A program made the position numbers and the translations under genes. Below, in pieces: positions 50,684-60,581 of a stretch of 64,000 bases of DNA (position 1 is its first letter; each line of letters starts with the position of its first letter). The stretch is taken from the IMG/VR virus record IMGVR_UViG_3300036398_003678, positions 1 to 64,000 of that record. The stretch is one strand, 5' to 3'. Source of the DNA: a virus. The notes beneath the pieces are model-generated. The model searched no databases, was not told the DNA's origin, and saw only the letters and a program-made list of their open reading frames with translations.

Positions 50684-53600
50684 CTAAGACTCCTTAGTGG
50701 CGCTCAGTATCCATCTTCCGGCCGTAAAATTAAACATACCCTTATTGCCCACAATTGTTCTAAATCCAAATGGATTGTCAAAATTGGTCAACATTGTAGG
50801 ATTATTTTCTCCTCTGCGTTTTCCTTGTACATAACTCATTTCAAGGGTGGCTTGATTTCCACTATTAATAATACCGTAAACAATATAAGACGGCTTAGTA
50901 ATCGGCTCATAAAATCCCGTATTGGAATCATAACGACATAGTAGCTTGGCTCCTCTTGGGGCGGTATAACCCGCTTTGTCTTGAACAAATACTAATCTTC
51001 TATAGTTTTGCTGTAATGGCTCTGCGGAATATTCTACATCGTCTAAGAATGCTCTTGCCACATAAGTAGTATCGGTATAATCGTCTTTTATTAGATCTTC
51101 TTCTAGAGTAACATAAACAAATTTATAAGTTGTACTCACATCGGATGTAGAAACACTCCAAACTCTACGATTTTCATCCCATCTCAAATCTATCGGTCCA
51201 ACAGGCCATAGATCGGATCTTTCGGCCCAGTCTTTATAAAACTTGTTGCTTTTTTTCTTGATCCATTTTCCGTTTTCCACAGACCATCCGATGCCTATAA
51301 TGTCTCCCAGGGTCTGATTGGCACCGGCCTCAAATAATCCAGGATTATCGGGATCGTTTTCTGTTTCATATAGCGTGACATTATCTTCGTCTGTAATTTC
51401 TCTAAAAGCACCATTATCATTAACAACTATAGGCTTAGATCTTTTTATATATTTATTTGCTGTATTATCAACCGGAAACTCAAATACATCACCTTCTTCT
51501 AGCTGAGCATAAGTTTTAGCGGTTCTCGTAATTGTGACCAAGAATCTCTTGGGCCGTCCATTAGAATCAAATTCAACGGGCTCATCAGCAGCATTGGGTA
51601 CCGGATAGCCTTCCGTATCGTATCCCCAGCCATGCAAAGTTATAGGTCCACGTAAACCAAAAAATCTATGATTCATTAGTCTGTTGGGATTACCAGCTAT
51701 GTCATACTCATAAAAATCTATATTGTGTCCCTGACCCTGCTCGTTCGGCTTTTGCTTATTTCCATTAGTTAAATAATAGTCTCCTAAATTACTATTAATA
51801 TTAAAACCCATATCATTTTTGGGTGGTTCAGCGCCTCTACCCACCACCTGAATACTGTGTCTACATCTAGATTCTACGGAAGCATTAGGATTACGGAAAA
51901 GACCGTATGGAACCACAATAGGCTGTAAGCTAAAAAGATTAATAGGTATTTCCACACCCTCTTCCGAACCTGACGAGCTAGATGAATCGCTATCACTAGA
52001 CGATTGTGTTGTTGATGAGGACTCATTCAAAGATAATAGCGAAGAAATATCTGTTCCACTAGCAACAATATACGGAGGTAAAGACTCCGCAGATTTTTTA
52101 AGCTGTGTTTTTGAGCTACCTTTGGGTACGGACTGAACGCCACAATGTTGGCATTTGAAATTGGCCTGTGAGGATTCTCTGGTTTTATAATTATAAATGT
52201 TAACATTTAACTTTTGATCCCCGTTACAGAAAGGACACTGTTCCGGATTGTAAACAGACATATGGGATGTTGACCCGGCCCAAGTAGGATAGAAAGAAAC
52301 TGGAGAAAACAAACCATCTACGCTCATCACAGATTTGGACGCATATTCATGGCCCAACTCTGTTTTGGCGTCCGCGGGAGTATATGTTCCCACAAAAGTT
52401 TTACGTCTATGTGTTTCATAAAGAGTGGCTATTGTTTTTGCGTCATCATTAAATTTAGCTGCTTTTGTGGCATCGTCACCTGGATCAGCGCCGTATCTCA
52501 AAGAGATACCGTTTTCTGGAACCGTTGGTTTACCCGGTTTATTCTCATCATTCTGCCTAGCATCGGATGCTGTTTCATTAGATGATTCTTGTATTTCTCG
52601 TATAAACTGATTATGTATAAAAGGAACGCTGCCTCCTATAAATAATACGCTGGGACTCCAATCATAAAACTTTTTGCGCTTTTGAGACAAATTAGCTTGA
52701 TTAGCATATCCTTTACCAGACCCTATGCCTTTACGTATATTATCTTTTTGTTCATTAATGGTTTTTAATGAGCTATTATATGTATTAGCTATTTGTTTAT
52801 TTCTTTTTATATTTTGTAGAGCGAACTCTTTGGTTCTGTCAGTATCAGCTTTGTTAAAAAGAGCCAGTTTTCTAGTATGTGTTCTAAATCCATATGTTGT
52901 GGTGATGTCTCTACCAAAACTAATACTAATACTAGTGATGATGGGGGCTAATTGTTCGTCCGGCGCCGTCAAAGTCAATAAATTATAAGTTAAGGAGGTT
53001 TGTGTTGTTGGATTTGGAGGATTTACTATATTACCACCAAACATTCTAGATACGATTTCCGGTAACGGTGATCCTGATGCTTTTTCATCAGTATATACTG
53101 CGGTACTACTAGACGATCTAGTATATAGAACATTATTATGAATAGTCTGGCTCGTTGGAAGACTACCATAAGTTTGAGCGGTCCTGCTGATAAACCTTGA
53201 TCCAATACCGAATATCGGTAAACCAGGAGTTTGTATACTGCCCATTTCTCCTACTGGCTGATAATTAGCCATGGCTTGTATTTTTTTGACAGCTACCCTA
53301 TCTAACAAAGACATATTGCCATAATTCCATGGCGCTAAATCCTGATCATATTCTACTTTGACTCCTCCGATTAGGTTTTCTACCCCATTGGACGCGGCTG
53401 ACACATTATGTGTTGGAAAAATTTCTTCTCTTATCAAATAAGGATAATTCGTCCATGGTCCATAGGAAAAAATCTTGGATTTAACAGGTATAGCCGCAAA
53501 AAAGGGATGAGCAGCCTTTGGCTGTAAGGAAGGATAAAGAGATGATATATTATGAGGATTGCCTCTTAAAAAAGCTCCGTTAAATATTGGGGCACAATAA

Positions 53601-56600
53601 CTTAGCATATATTTTACAAAGGGGACGTCTATAGTCCCACCATTTTCTTGTGTCGCCTTGTAATATATGCCTAGGTCTTCAATTGACACATTTGCTATTA
53701 TTGTAGACGATGGATCTGTTTCATAAGATAAGCTGCTAGATGCTAACTGAATACCAGGAGCGTCTATTATTACTCTCGGCCCTCTCATGGTTTCAGGATA
53801 TAAAAACGCAAAACCCTCTTCTGAGGTTGTTTTAACATAGAGTTTTTTACATACTGCTTCTGGCAACGTATTGCCAAACGCGTCGGGATGAGCAGCCACT
53901 GGTTTCACTATGTATTCCGAAGCAGACAGGCTGGAAATATCTAAACTAGGAAGCGTAAAGTCGCTTAATGGTCGATTTATTCCGCCTGCCTTGGCAGCCT
54001 GCCACTGAACCAAAAGATCCTGATGCAATTTGCCGTCCTTATCTCCGGCATTTCTACCCAAAGCACCTATGAAGGCATTGATATTCGGTAAAGTGCTCAA
54101 AAAGAATCGTGTTCTATCAAAATTGTCAGAAGCATTATACCCCACAATAGGAGGAATACAAGCATTATCATTAGCCAAAGTAAAATAATCCGATGAACCA
54201 ACCGCAATAGTATCGTCTATATAATTTTGAGGCTCTTCCCATGCTTCAGAACACGGTTCGTAATTATAGAAAATCTTGCCGCTACCTTGGTATACAAAAA
54301 ATGGGGAAGAGTTGGCCGGAGCAGTTATATCAAAATACTGCTGATCTTTATAAGCTCTGACCCCCGGCATTCTAACCATATATTTTTTACCATAATATTT
54401 TTGTCCAAGATTAGCTACAAAACTAGTCAAGATATCAAAATCTCTTAAAAAATTAGGATGTAAAAATACATCAAAGCTAGAGCCCGCTAAATCCGGTTGA
54501 TCAGGACGAGGTTCATCGGGTATGCCAGTAGATCCAGCAGCATTAGCCTGTTGTTGCCATGATCCAAAAGTTTCCGAAATAGGACTACCAGCTGTTTTAT
54601 ACGCCGCTAAGAGCATTAAGAATAAATCTGGTTTAAAGATTTTTTCTAAACAGTATATAAGATAAGCTTCGGGTCCTGACATAGCAGCGCGAATCTCTGA
54701 TTCTCCTATGGAAAAAAAAGATCCTGCGGTAAACAAAGATCGTAGAGGCACACTAGTAATAGGTAGTTCGGAAACATACATAGCCACAATAATCTGACCG
54801 GTCCACGTATCAAACCATACTGGCCTAATTCTACGAAATACATTACTATCCGATCCCGTTGACATCTCAATATTTTCTTCGTTTTGATATCCAAAAAATG
54901 GACAAATTACATCTTCATATAGCGGTATGAATCTAGCCGGTCTGGTCTGCGATCCCGCTGGCGACGGATTGATATTCTCTGTTGGACCATAATTACCGTG
55001 CTTAATAGTATTTGTACTACCCCAAGGGTCATCGTATGCAGTATCGTCGCTATTAAATCTTTGACCGGTTGGCCTAATCTCCTCAGACATATTTAATAAA
55101 CTATGATTTTCTGAGCCATTCATTGTTTCAGAAACATATGGATTTCTTTGAGAATATCCTGTTGGAAATCTTATTTTACCTAAAAGGTTACCTGGTAAAG
55201 CATGATAGTTAACGAACTGATTTAACACACTATCGAATATATAATTAGATTGTGTGTATGCTAATCTATAGCTCTTGGTCTGATATAGTCTTTGTATCGG
55301 TGGACCAAATAATAAGCTTCTAATATTACTGGGATTATTTTCTTTTCCGAGACTACCAGTTGATATGGGTATACCATTGGCCTCATAGGCGGCTATGGTA
55401 TCTTTAATCATATGTGTCGCCGGCTGAAATCTTCTAGATACTGTATGCAGCTTAATAACACTAATAACCTGTGTACTATTATCAAATGCCATTATCGGAA
55501 TCATTTCCCAATAAAAATCATATCCTGCCTCATCGGTAATCTGTCGAACAAAATCCATAATACTAATTACCGATCCAGAAATCCTAAAATCATCTGGCAC
55601 ATCTGGAAGTTCATCTAAATCTAAAACACATTGACATCTCAATTGTCCATTACGGTCCGGGAACGGAGGTATAACCCCGTAACTATTTATCGTCGATATT
55701 CTTGAAAGATCAGATTCTTTTTGTATCGACTTCACCAGTATTCTGCCAAATGGAGAAAATCTATTTTTATTCAATTGATCCAGTTGATCGAGCCCGTCAT
55801 CACTGCGATACGATGATGTTAATACCAACAAAGCGTCTTTGATATCTTTAGCTTTCAATCCATTATCATTAATTTTAGCAGCTCCGAAGTTATCTACTCC
55901 ACAAGATTCTAAAAAGCCGTACACATTAAAAACGTTTGGTATGGCCCCTTGGCTCAAAGTACCTAGGCCCGACATATCATTAGTTGATGAATTTACTGGT
56001 CCTCCGTATAGAACAGTGGAGCTTTGAGCTTTTGTAAATACTGCACCAGAATAATCTCCTATAATAATCCAACTATTATTTAGTATATTATCTGGTCCTT
56101 CTATAGACACTCTATAAGTCGCGCCTCCGCTACTAACCTCTCGTTCCCATGATTGAACCAGACCCGCAAATGCAAAATCCTGCATCTTAAAATAAACAGG
56201 CGTACCTATTATATCATAACTAACTGGTACGGGCGGATCGCCAGCAGCCCCTAAAGTGGTAGCGGTTCCAAAAAAACCGGGATCTCCTGTTCTAAGGTAC
56301 TCCGACGCAAAACCATGCTGCTCGTCGAATTTATAGTAAACTTTTCCAGGAATCAATTTTTCTTTTGGCTTTGGAGTACTATAAGCGTTAAAAGCATTAC
56401 CTCTTTCATCAATATAGCAGTTGTCGCCGGTGCAGGTATAATAATGATTGGGTTCGTAACTAGTGGTCGATGTTATTTGAGGTATTCCTTCACACCCCTT
56501 GTCTTCCACTAGAGTAATCGAAACCGTAGATGGCTGACCGCCCCAACCCATATTAGCATTAAAACTACTAACACTTGCTCCTAAAAACAGTGTTTGAGCT

Positions 56601-56647
56601 ATTGGCTTGGGCTGCGGACCCTCTGTTGAACATGGTACTGATAGCAT
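50684..56647 (-). CDS. Giant virion structural protein, 1987 aa
   Basis: The protein is Pro/Gly/Asn-rich and beta-structured. Near residues 1465-1500 it has a zinc ribbon (C-P-F-C-N-G-D and C-Q-H-C-G). Just after it is a Ser/Asp-rich low-complexity stretch (about 1540-1560). A helical segment near 1280-1330 (K-R-N-K-Q-I-A-N) interrupts the beta-rich parts. It ends 2 bp before the 2344-residue gene and starts 5 bp after the 633-residue gene. Its N-terminal region (Y-K-F-D-E-Q-H-G) and early Cys pairs look like a structural baseplate or hub protein. No enzyme motif seen. Confidence 0.62.
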   Translation of the reverse strand: MLSVPCSTEGPQPKPIAQTLFLGASVSSFNANMGWGGQPSTVSITLVEDKGCEGIPQITSTTSYEPNHYYTCTGDNCYIDERGNAFNAYSTPKPKEKLIPGKVYYKFDEQHGFASEYLRTGDPGFFGTATTLGAAGDPPVPVSYDIIGTPVYFKMQDFAFAGLVQSWEREVSSGGATYRVSIEGPDNILNNSWIIIGDYSGAVFTKAQSSTVLYGGPVNSSTNDMSGLGTLSQGAIPNVFNVYGFLESCGVDNFGAAKINDNGLKAKDIKDALLVLTSSYRSDDGLDQLDQLNKNRFSPFGRILVKSIQKESDLSRISTINSYGVIPPFPDRNGQLRCQCVLDLDELPDVPDDFRISGSVISIMDFVRQITDEAGYDFYWEMIPIMAFDNSTQVISVIKLHTVSRRFQPATHMIKDTIAAYEANGIPISTGSLGKENNPSNIRSLLFGPPIQRLYQTKSYRLAYTQSNYIFDSVLNQFVNYHALPGNLLGKIRFPTGYSQRNPYVSETMNGSENHSLLNMSEEIRPTGQRFNSDDTAYDDPWGSTNTIKHGNYGPTENINPSPAGSQTRPARFIPLYEDVICPFFGYQNEENIEMSTGSDSNVFRRIRPVWFDTWTGQIIVAMYVSELPITSVPLRSLFTAGSFFSIGESEIRAAMSGPEAYLIYCLEKIFKPDLFLMLLAAYKTAGSPISETFGSWQQQANAAGSTGIPDEPRPDQPDLAGSSFDVFLHPNFLRDFDILTSFVANLGQKYYGKKYMVRMPGVRAYKDQQYFDITAPANSSPFFVYQGSGKIFYNYEPCSEAWEEPQNYIDDTIAVGSSDYFTLANDNACIPPIVGYNASDNFDRTRFFLSTLPNINAFIGALGRNAGDKDGKLHQDLLVQWQAAKAGGINRPLSDFTLPSLDISSLSASEYIVKPVAAHPDAFGNTLPEAVCKKLYVKTTSEEGFAFLYPETMRGPRVIIDAPGIQLASSSLSYETDPSSTIIANVSIEDLGIYYKATQENGGTIDVPFVKYMLSYCAPIFNGAFLRGNPHNISSLYPSLQPKAAHPFFAAIPVKSKIFSYGPWTNYPYLIREEIFPTHNVSAASNGVENLIGGVKVEYDQDLAPWNYGNMSLLDRVAVKKIQAMANYQPVGEMGSIQTPGLPIFGIGSRFISRTAQTYGSLPTSQTIHNNVLYTRSSSSTAVYTDEKASGSPLPEIVSRMFGGNIVNPPNPTTQTSLTYNLLTLTAPDEQLAPIITSISISFGRDITTTYGFRTHTRKLALFNKADTDRTKEFALQNIKRNKQIANTYNSSLKTINEQKDNIRKGIGSGKGYANQANLSQKRKKFYDWSPSVLFIGGSVPFIHNQFIREIQESSNETASDARQNDENKPGKPTVPENGISLRYGADPGDDATKAAKFNDDAKTIATLYETHRRKTFVGTYTPADAKTELGHEYASKSVMSVDGLFSPVSFYPTWAGSTSHMSVYNPEQCPFCNGDQKLNVNIYNYKTRESSQANFKCQHCGVQSVPKGSSKTQLKKSAESLPPYIVASGTDISSLLSLNESSSTTQSSSDSDSSSSSGSEEGVEIPINLFSLQPIVVPYGLFRNPNASVESRCRHSIQVVGRGAEPPKNDMGFNINSNLGDYYLTNGNKQKPNEQGQGHNIDFYEYDIAGNPNRLMNHRFFGLRGPITLHGWGYDTEGYPVPNAADEPVEFDSNGRPKRFLVTITRTAKTYAQLEEGDVFEFPVDNTANKYIKRSKPIVVNDNGAFREITDEDNVTLYETENDPDNPGLFEAGANQTLGDIIGIGWSVENGKWIKKKSNKFYKDWAERSDLWPVGPIDLRWDENRRVWSVSTSDVSTTYKFVYVTLEEDLIKDDYTDTTYVARAFLDDVEYSAEPLQQNYRRLVFVQDKAGYTAPRGAKLLCRYDSNTGFYEPITKPSYIVYGIINSGNQATLEMSYVQGKRRGENNPTMLTNFDNPFGFRTIVGNKGMFNFTAGRWILSATKES

Positions 56648-56652
56648 AATTT

Positions 56653-58554
56653 TTAATGATTCATCCAGTTATCTGTGGCTTGACACGTTTGATATGTCCA
56701 GGAAACGCTCCTGCTATATCTTCCTTCTGTAGGATTCCAAGTTCTATTATCGCTATTCAAAAAAACATTCCCCGGTATTGCTCCTCTGCTTTGGGGCCAT
56801 ATGGGAGTAACCTGCGCCCCGAAAGGCTGTAAACCGCTTATAATAGTATCGATAGTCTGATATATATAGCCACCAGTATATAAGGGACAACTTGAGTTAA
56901 CTTGTAAAAACTCACTTATACTAGAAGGTGGTACGACCACCACTTCCACACTAACGCTTTTTCTAGCAGAAGATTTCCCCATCTTCTGTATGATTGGACC
57001 TAATTGTCTGCCAACAACGAAAGTCTCTGCTATTACATCAGCTGGTCCATCATCGGTAATAGAGATATTTTGCGACAAAGTCCCGCTGATAGCATTTTGC
57101 TTATTATTAAACTCATAAGAGTAAGAAATGGTACCATTTAATAAACTATGTCCTTCTGTGGTGGATACCGGAATAACATTAAGCAAAGTTTGTTTAGCAA
57201 AAATGGGGTTGATTGGTGCCACAGGAGGGTTGGAGGCAGCAGGGTTTACATAAGTCTGTGTTCTCTCTCTGCTGTTGACTATAGAGCAGGCCCTTGTGTA
57301 AAGAGTTGGCTTAATATCATCAAGCCATCCGTCTAGGGCATTTTGGTATTTGAATGCCTTTATATTTCCCGTTGTTGCGGGCGGAGTAGCTGACGAAGGA
57401 GAACTAGTTGATCCTCCTGAGCTCGTTAGTGGACCATTAGCGGTTTCCTTAGCGAAGTCTAATCCTATTAAACCACTATTATCAGGAGCTAAGCCAGTAC
57501 GTAATATCCCAGTGGTTTCTGTTTCTAGACCCCTAACTGTACCCTGAACCCTAACGGTAGTCGTATAATTATCACTAGTAGACGACTCTATCGAAAAATC
57601 TTCTATATATCGCACCCCACTATTAAAAGCTAGCCAATTATCATTAACCTCATAAGAACCTTCTGTGAGACTAAAATTAATAGATCTAACATGGTTGAAG
57701 AGAGATATCGAAGAACCAAAAGGTAATGTAGTAGACCCGCCACCAGCGCCTCCGCCAGCAATATAGGCCCCGCTACCTTGAAAAGGCCAGGCCAGTCTTT
57801 GTTCCACCCACTTTTTAGCATTCAAATAGGCCTTACTCATCTCACCTGCTTTACCAGCAGGACAAGAAGTATTATTGTTACCAGGAGTGCTGCTTGAAGA
57901 ATTACCAGACGATTGTAGGCCAGCAGCGGACACCCTATGCGAAACTCTATACTGGGGCATATTAGTAAATTTAAAATTACTACCGCCTAAAGAGCCTATC
58001 CTAGTATTTTCGGATCCTTCTGGCTTCTTTTGTACTCCGGAATCCCAGGTCATATAGATATAATCCTCTATAGGCTCTATAGACCAACTATCAGAAGTGT
58101 TCGATACCGGTGGCTCTCCGCTAATAGCAGATTCTACTATTTCTAAGCCTATAGAATAATCTGCTGTAAATACCCAATTGTCGCTTGATTTATCTGCCTT
58201 AAAATTTGAAACTCTAACCCCTGAAAACTCAGCTAGGTTCGTACCATTGCACTGGACCTCCAAAACCCCTTGCTCGCATTTAGTAAAAAGATCTTTAAGA
58301 TCATTTATGGCTTTATAAACAGCCGATATACCAGACTGAGACCCTGTGGTTTTAACGATTTTCCCATCGAGATTGATAGAAGTAATCATGCTAGTTGGCA
58401 CACCAGCATTGTCCCTATTAATAGTTCTATCTATAGACATAAAAGGCGTTGGTCCCACTATACTGTGTAGTCCCGAGCCGTTATATAGTATAGCAACAGA
58501 AGATTTAGTCGATGTTCCTGGTGGATTGGGCGGAGGAGGGAAGAATGGCGGCAT
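56653..58554 (-). CDS. Structural protein with Pro-rich N-terminus, 633 aa
   Basis: The protein starts M-P-P-F-F-P-P-P-P-N-P-P-G-T-S, then has repeated beta-rich domains of about 130-160 residues separated by Gly/Ser/Thr linkers (near 215-235 and 375-390). Two domains share a pattern around F-K-A-D-K-S-S-D-N-W and F-N-S-G-V-R-Y-I-E-D-F, suggesting internal duplication. The ribosome site is CAGGATAATAAT before the ATG. By location and composition it is a tail or baseplate component. Confidence 0.62.
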   Translation of the reverse strand: MPPFFPPPPNPPGTSTKSSVAILYNGSGLHSIVGPTPFMSIDRTINRDNAGVPTSMITSINLDGKIVKTTGSQSGISAVYKAINDLKDLFTKCEQGVLEVQCNGTNLAEFSGVRVSNFKADKSSDNWVFTADYSIGLEIVESAISGEPPVSNTSDSWSIEPIEDYIYMTWDSGVQKKPEGSENTRIGSLGGSNFKFTNMPQYRVSHRVSAAGLQSSGNSSSSTPGNNNTSCPAGKAGEMSKAYLNAKKWVEQRLAWPFQGSGAYIAGGGAGGGSTTLPFGSSISLFNHVRSINFSLTEGSYEVNDNWLAFNSGVRYIEDFSIESSTSDNYTTTVRVQGTVRGLETETTGILRTGLAPDNSGLIGLDFAKETANGPLTSSGGSTSSPSSATPPATTGNIKAFKYQNALDGWLDDIKPTLYTRACSIVNSRERTQTYVNPAASNPPVAPINPIFAKQTLLNVIPVSTTEGHSLLNGTISYSYEFNNKQNAISGTLSQNISITDDGPADVIAETFVVGRQLGPIIQKMGKSSARKSVSVEVVVVPPSSISEFLQVNSSCPLYTGGYIYQTIDTIISGLQPFGAQVTPIWPQSRGAIPGNVFLNSDNRTWNPTEGRYSRSVSWTYQTCQATDNWMNH

Positions 58555-58603
58555 ATTATTATCCTGTTATATTATTTGCAATATTACAAATTATATATAA
58601 TTA

Positions 58604-58622
58604 AAGATACTCCTGTAGTATC
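58604..58622 (-). terminator. Possible terminator hairpin on the minus strand
   Basis: GATACT and AGTATC (58606-58611 and 58617-58622) form a 6-bp stem over five bases, followed on the minus strand by TTTAATTA. It lies 35 bp after the stop of the gene at 58657-59301. The U-tract is short, so termination strength is uncertain. Confidence 0.4.
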
Positions 58623-58656
58623 ATATTCTTTTTTTATTAATCATTATATGATATAG

Positions 58657-59301
58657 TTAAGACAAAGCAATAGACTCTTGTACTATACCAACAGTGTCCA
58701 AAATAATATTTCTAGGCAATACAACAATACCATCTCCATCTATAGAAAGCATAAAAGTAATAGGGTTTGTGGATGACGGAATTAAAGCATTATCAAATTC
58801 CACAAATATCTTACGACTATTTGTATCTATAAATAAATTATATTTATTACTGCCGATAGTGGTATTTCCATACTTAACATCTAATAATCCGATATCGAGT
58901 CTTGACATATCTAAATTATTAGCATTATTAATTTGTAAAATATATGCAGCATTTTTAAGAGGTCTGATGTTATTATCATCGCATACAAATTGACTAAAAA
59001 ACTCTAACTCCTGAGTTCTTTGTGAGGCTACAAAGGATATGGAATTGGGAAATATTCTAGATTTTGCTGGACCCATGCTAACGATTTTAGCTGTATATTT
59101 TTTCCCAGGATGAAGATGCTCGCACTTCAATATGATGCTGTCCGGGCAGCAGCATTCTGTTCCAGTCAATGATGTTTTACTACCATTATCAAATGATATT
59201 CTGGGTGGCTTGATACACGGCTTATTAGTAGCCGTTGGAGTAATTGTTGGAGTTGGAGTGGGTTGAGAAATAAGTTCTGACCCAGGTTCGGTAGTTGACA
59301 T
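58657..59301 (-). CDS. Structural protein with TP-rich linker and PGxxY domain
   Basis: The start at ATG 59301 has AGGAAC upstream; a GTG at 59352 is in frame but sits inside the GGTGTAT element and is rejected. The 214-residue protein has a Pro/Thr linker (P-T-P-T-P-T-I-T-P-T), then C-C-C-P-D, a P-G-K-K-Y domain near residues 62-100 and a C-terminal beta domain. It shares the P-G-x-x-Y domain with neighbouring genes. It is probably a surface or fibre component of the virion. Confidence 0.62.
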   Translation of the reverse strand: MSTTEPGSELISQPTPTPTITPTATNKPCIKPPRISFDNGSKTSLTGTECCCPDSIILKCEHLHPGKKYTAKIVSMGPAKSRIFPNSISFVASQRTQELEFFSQFVCDDNNIRPLKNAAYILQINNANNLDMSRLDIGLLDVKYGNTTIGSNKYNLFIDTNSRKIFVEFDNALIPSSTNPITFMLSIDGDGIVVLPRNIILDTVGIVQESIALS

Positions 59302-59331
59302 AAAAACTAAGTTCCTATGGATTCGTGTAAG

Positions 59332-59353
59332 GTATCTAATAAGATAATACACC
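59332..59353 (-). promoter_or_regulatory. GGTGTAT element on the minus strand, candidate promoter
   Basis: On the minus strand GGTGTATTATCTTATTAGATA begins at 59353, 52 bases before the chosen start at 59301. It repeats the + strand motif at the same type of distance but in the opposite orientation, which supports it as a real element. Confidence 0.48.
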
Positions 59354-59387
59354 TATTATAGATATTTATTTTTAAGCGTAAATCGGC

Positions 59388-59395
59388 TATTTATA
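59388..59395 (-). promoter_or_regulatory. TATAAATA box on the minus strand
   Basis: TATAAATA on the minus strand lies within the palindrome GGCTATTTATAGC, 87 bp before the ATG at 59301. It matches the T4 late promoter consensus and lies in the largest minus-strand gap (59302-59434). Confidence 0.48.
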
Positions 59396-59434
59396 GCTAA
59401 ACTTAAAGAGCGCGATTTTTATTATACAGAATAA

Positions 59435-60526
59435 TTACGGACAATTGTAGGAGCACTGTATAGAAATAAAGTCCACAAGATGCTCATTCGATTCTGGATC
59501 TTCTATAACGCACTTTACTATAGCTTTTGTTTGTCCCGCCATATCTACTAAACACGCTATCTTACCATTACCGTCTCCAAATCCAGAAATTCCACTAGCT
59601 GGCGATACACTGATATCCGATGGCCAACTCTCAAAACCAAAATTATAGGATCTCCCAGGCTCTGCTCCGGAAATATTCACCGCTAATGGCACACCTACTG
59701 CACAGCAGTTGCCCCCAACAGACAGCTTGGGACCTCCAACAAAAACTGGTTTTGGTTTTTTAACTGCGCATTTTGGAGGTATGCATTGATTGCATTTTAC
59801 CATAATAGTATCCGACATAACCGGACAGCCCAGATTATCTGGACCTGTTACCCTTAATTCTAATATAGAATATATATTTTTTTGACTAAAATCTTTATCT
59901 GGATAGATATCCAACTTATAAGGAAAATAGCCAGAGTAATTACCAGTAGTTGGAGCAAAATTAAATATATTAGTTATAGAATCTCCAGAAGTCGATGGAA
60001 TAAATGTTCCAGATAACGGAGTGATTGTGCTGGGCCAATTGGAGGCTAATGAACTATAAGAGTATGAATATTGTCTACCGGGGATTAACCCACTTGTATT
60101 AGCTGATATATCCGCATAGATATTTCCAGAACCAGATAAAGAAACAGAATTATTAGGGAACGAAACGGTTGGACAGCATGGAGATAATGTGGCACATTTT
60201 TCTGGTGGCAAAGGATTAGAAATGGTGCCGCCGATAGCTGGAATAACATATGGAAAAGATGCGGAATTTTTAGAAATAAAATAGTACTCTTGTCCGCTTT
60301 TAAGCTCGGTTAAACTACTACTGGAACCAGGAGATCCGTCTATATTTTTAAAAAAAACTGGAATTATACCATTCTCTTCTTGACTACCATATATTGTATA
60401 TATGTTGCTAATAAAATTATTATATTGTAATAATAAACTAGGTTCTAATCCAGCGGGAGCTGATAATAGTGGCAAAGGTTCACTACCTAAATATCTTTCT
60501 ATTATAAACTCATTAGTAATCAACAT
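59435..60526 (-). CDS. Structural protein with two PGRxY domains, 363 aa
   Basis: Two copies of the domain are seen, at about residues 147-176 (I-P-G-R-Q-Y-S-Y-S-Y-S-S) and 288-316 (E-P-G-R-S-Y-N-F-G-F-E-S), each followed by a S-G motif and each preceded by paired Cys (C-C-P and C-C-A). Each copy is closed by an x-C-x-x-C end (M-V-K-C-N-Q-C and I-Q-C-S-Y-N-C). The pattern suggests disulphide- or metal-stabilised Ig-like domains. The ribosome site is AAGAGGCAAAAC. It is probably a virion surface protein. Confidence 0.62.
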   Translation of the reverse strand: MLITNEFIIERYLGSEPLPLLSAPAGLEPSLLLQYNNFISNIYTIYGSQEENGIIPVFFKNIDGSPGSSSSLTELKSGQEYYFISKNSASFPYVIPAIGGTISNPLPPEKCATLSPCCPTVSFPNNSVSLSGSGNIYADISANTSGLIPGRQYSYSYSSLASNWPSTITPLSGTFIPSTSGDSITNIFNFAPTTGNYSGYFPYKLDIYPDKDFSQKNIYSILELRVTGPDNLGCPVMSDTIMVKCNQCIPPKCAVKKPKPVFVGGPKLSVGGNCCAVGVPLAVNISGAEPGRSYNFGFESWPSDISVSPASGISGFGDGNGKIACLVDMAGQTKAIVKCVIEDPESNEHLVDFISIQCSYNCP

Positions 60527-60561
60527 GTTTTGCCTCTTATTATTACTCTTTGTATCTATGC

Positions 60562-60581
60562 GATATATTTAGTTATACACC
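60562..60581 (-). promoter_or_regulatory. GGTGTAT element on the minus strand (overlaps a stop codon)
   Basis: GGTGTATAACTAAATATATC on the minus strand begins at 60581, 55 bases before the start at 60526. It overlaps the last codons and stop of the upstream gene (ends ...GGT GTA TAA). The motif may therefore be chance here, although its distance from the start fits the others. Confidence 0.35.

Noticed and set aside
44152-58600. Numerous + strand frames of 60-90 residues under the giant structural genes
   Set aside because: They have no ribosome sites or recognisable motifs and lie wholly inside coding sequence on the opposite strand.
59302-59352. GTG at 59352 as start of the minus-strand gene
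   Set aside because: It lies in the GGTGTAT motif and lacks a ribosome site; ATG 59301 has AGGAAC upstream.
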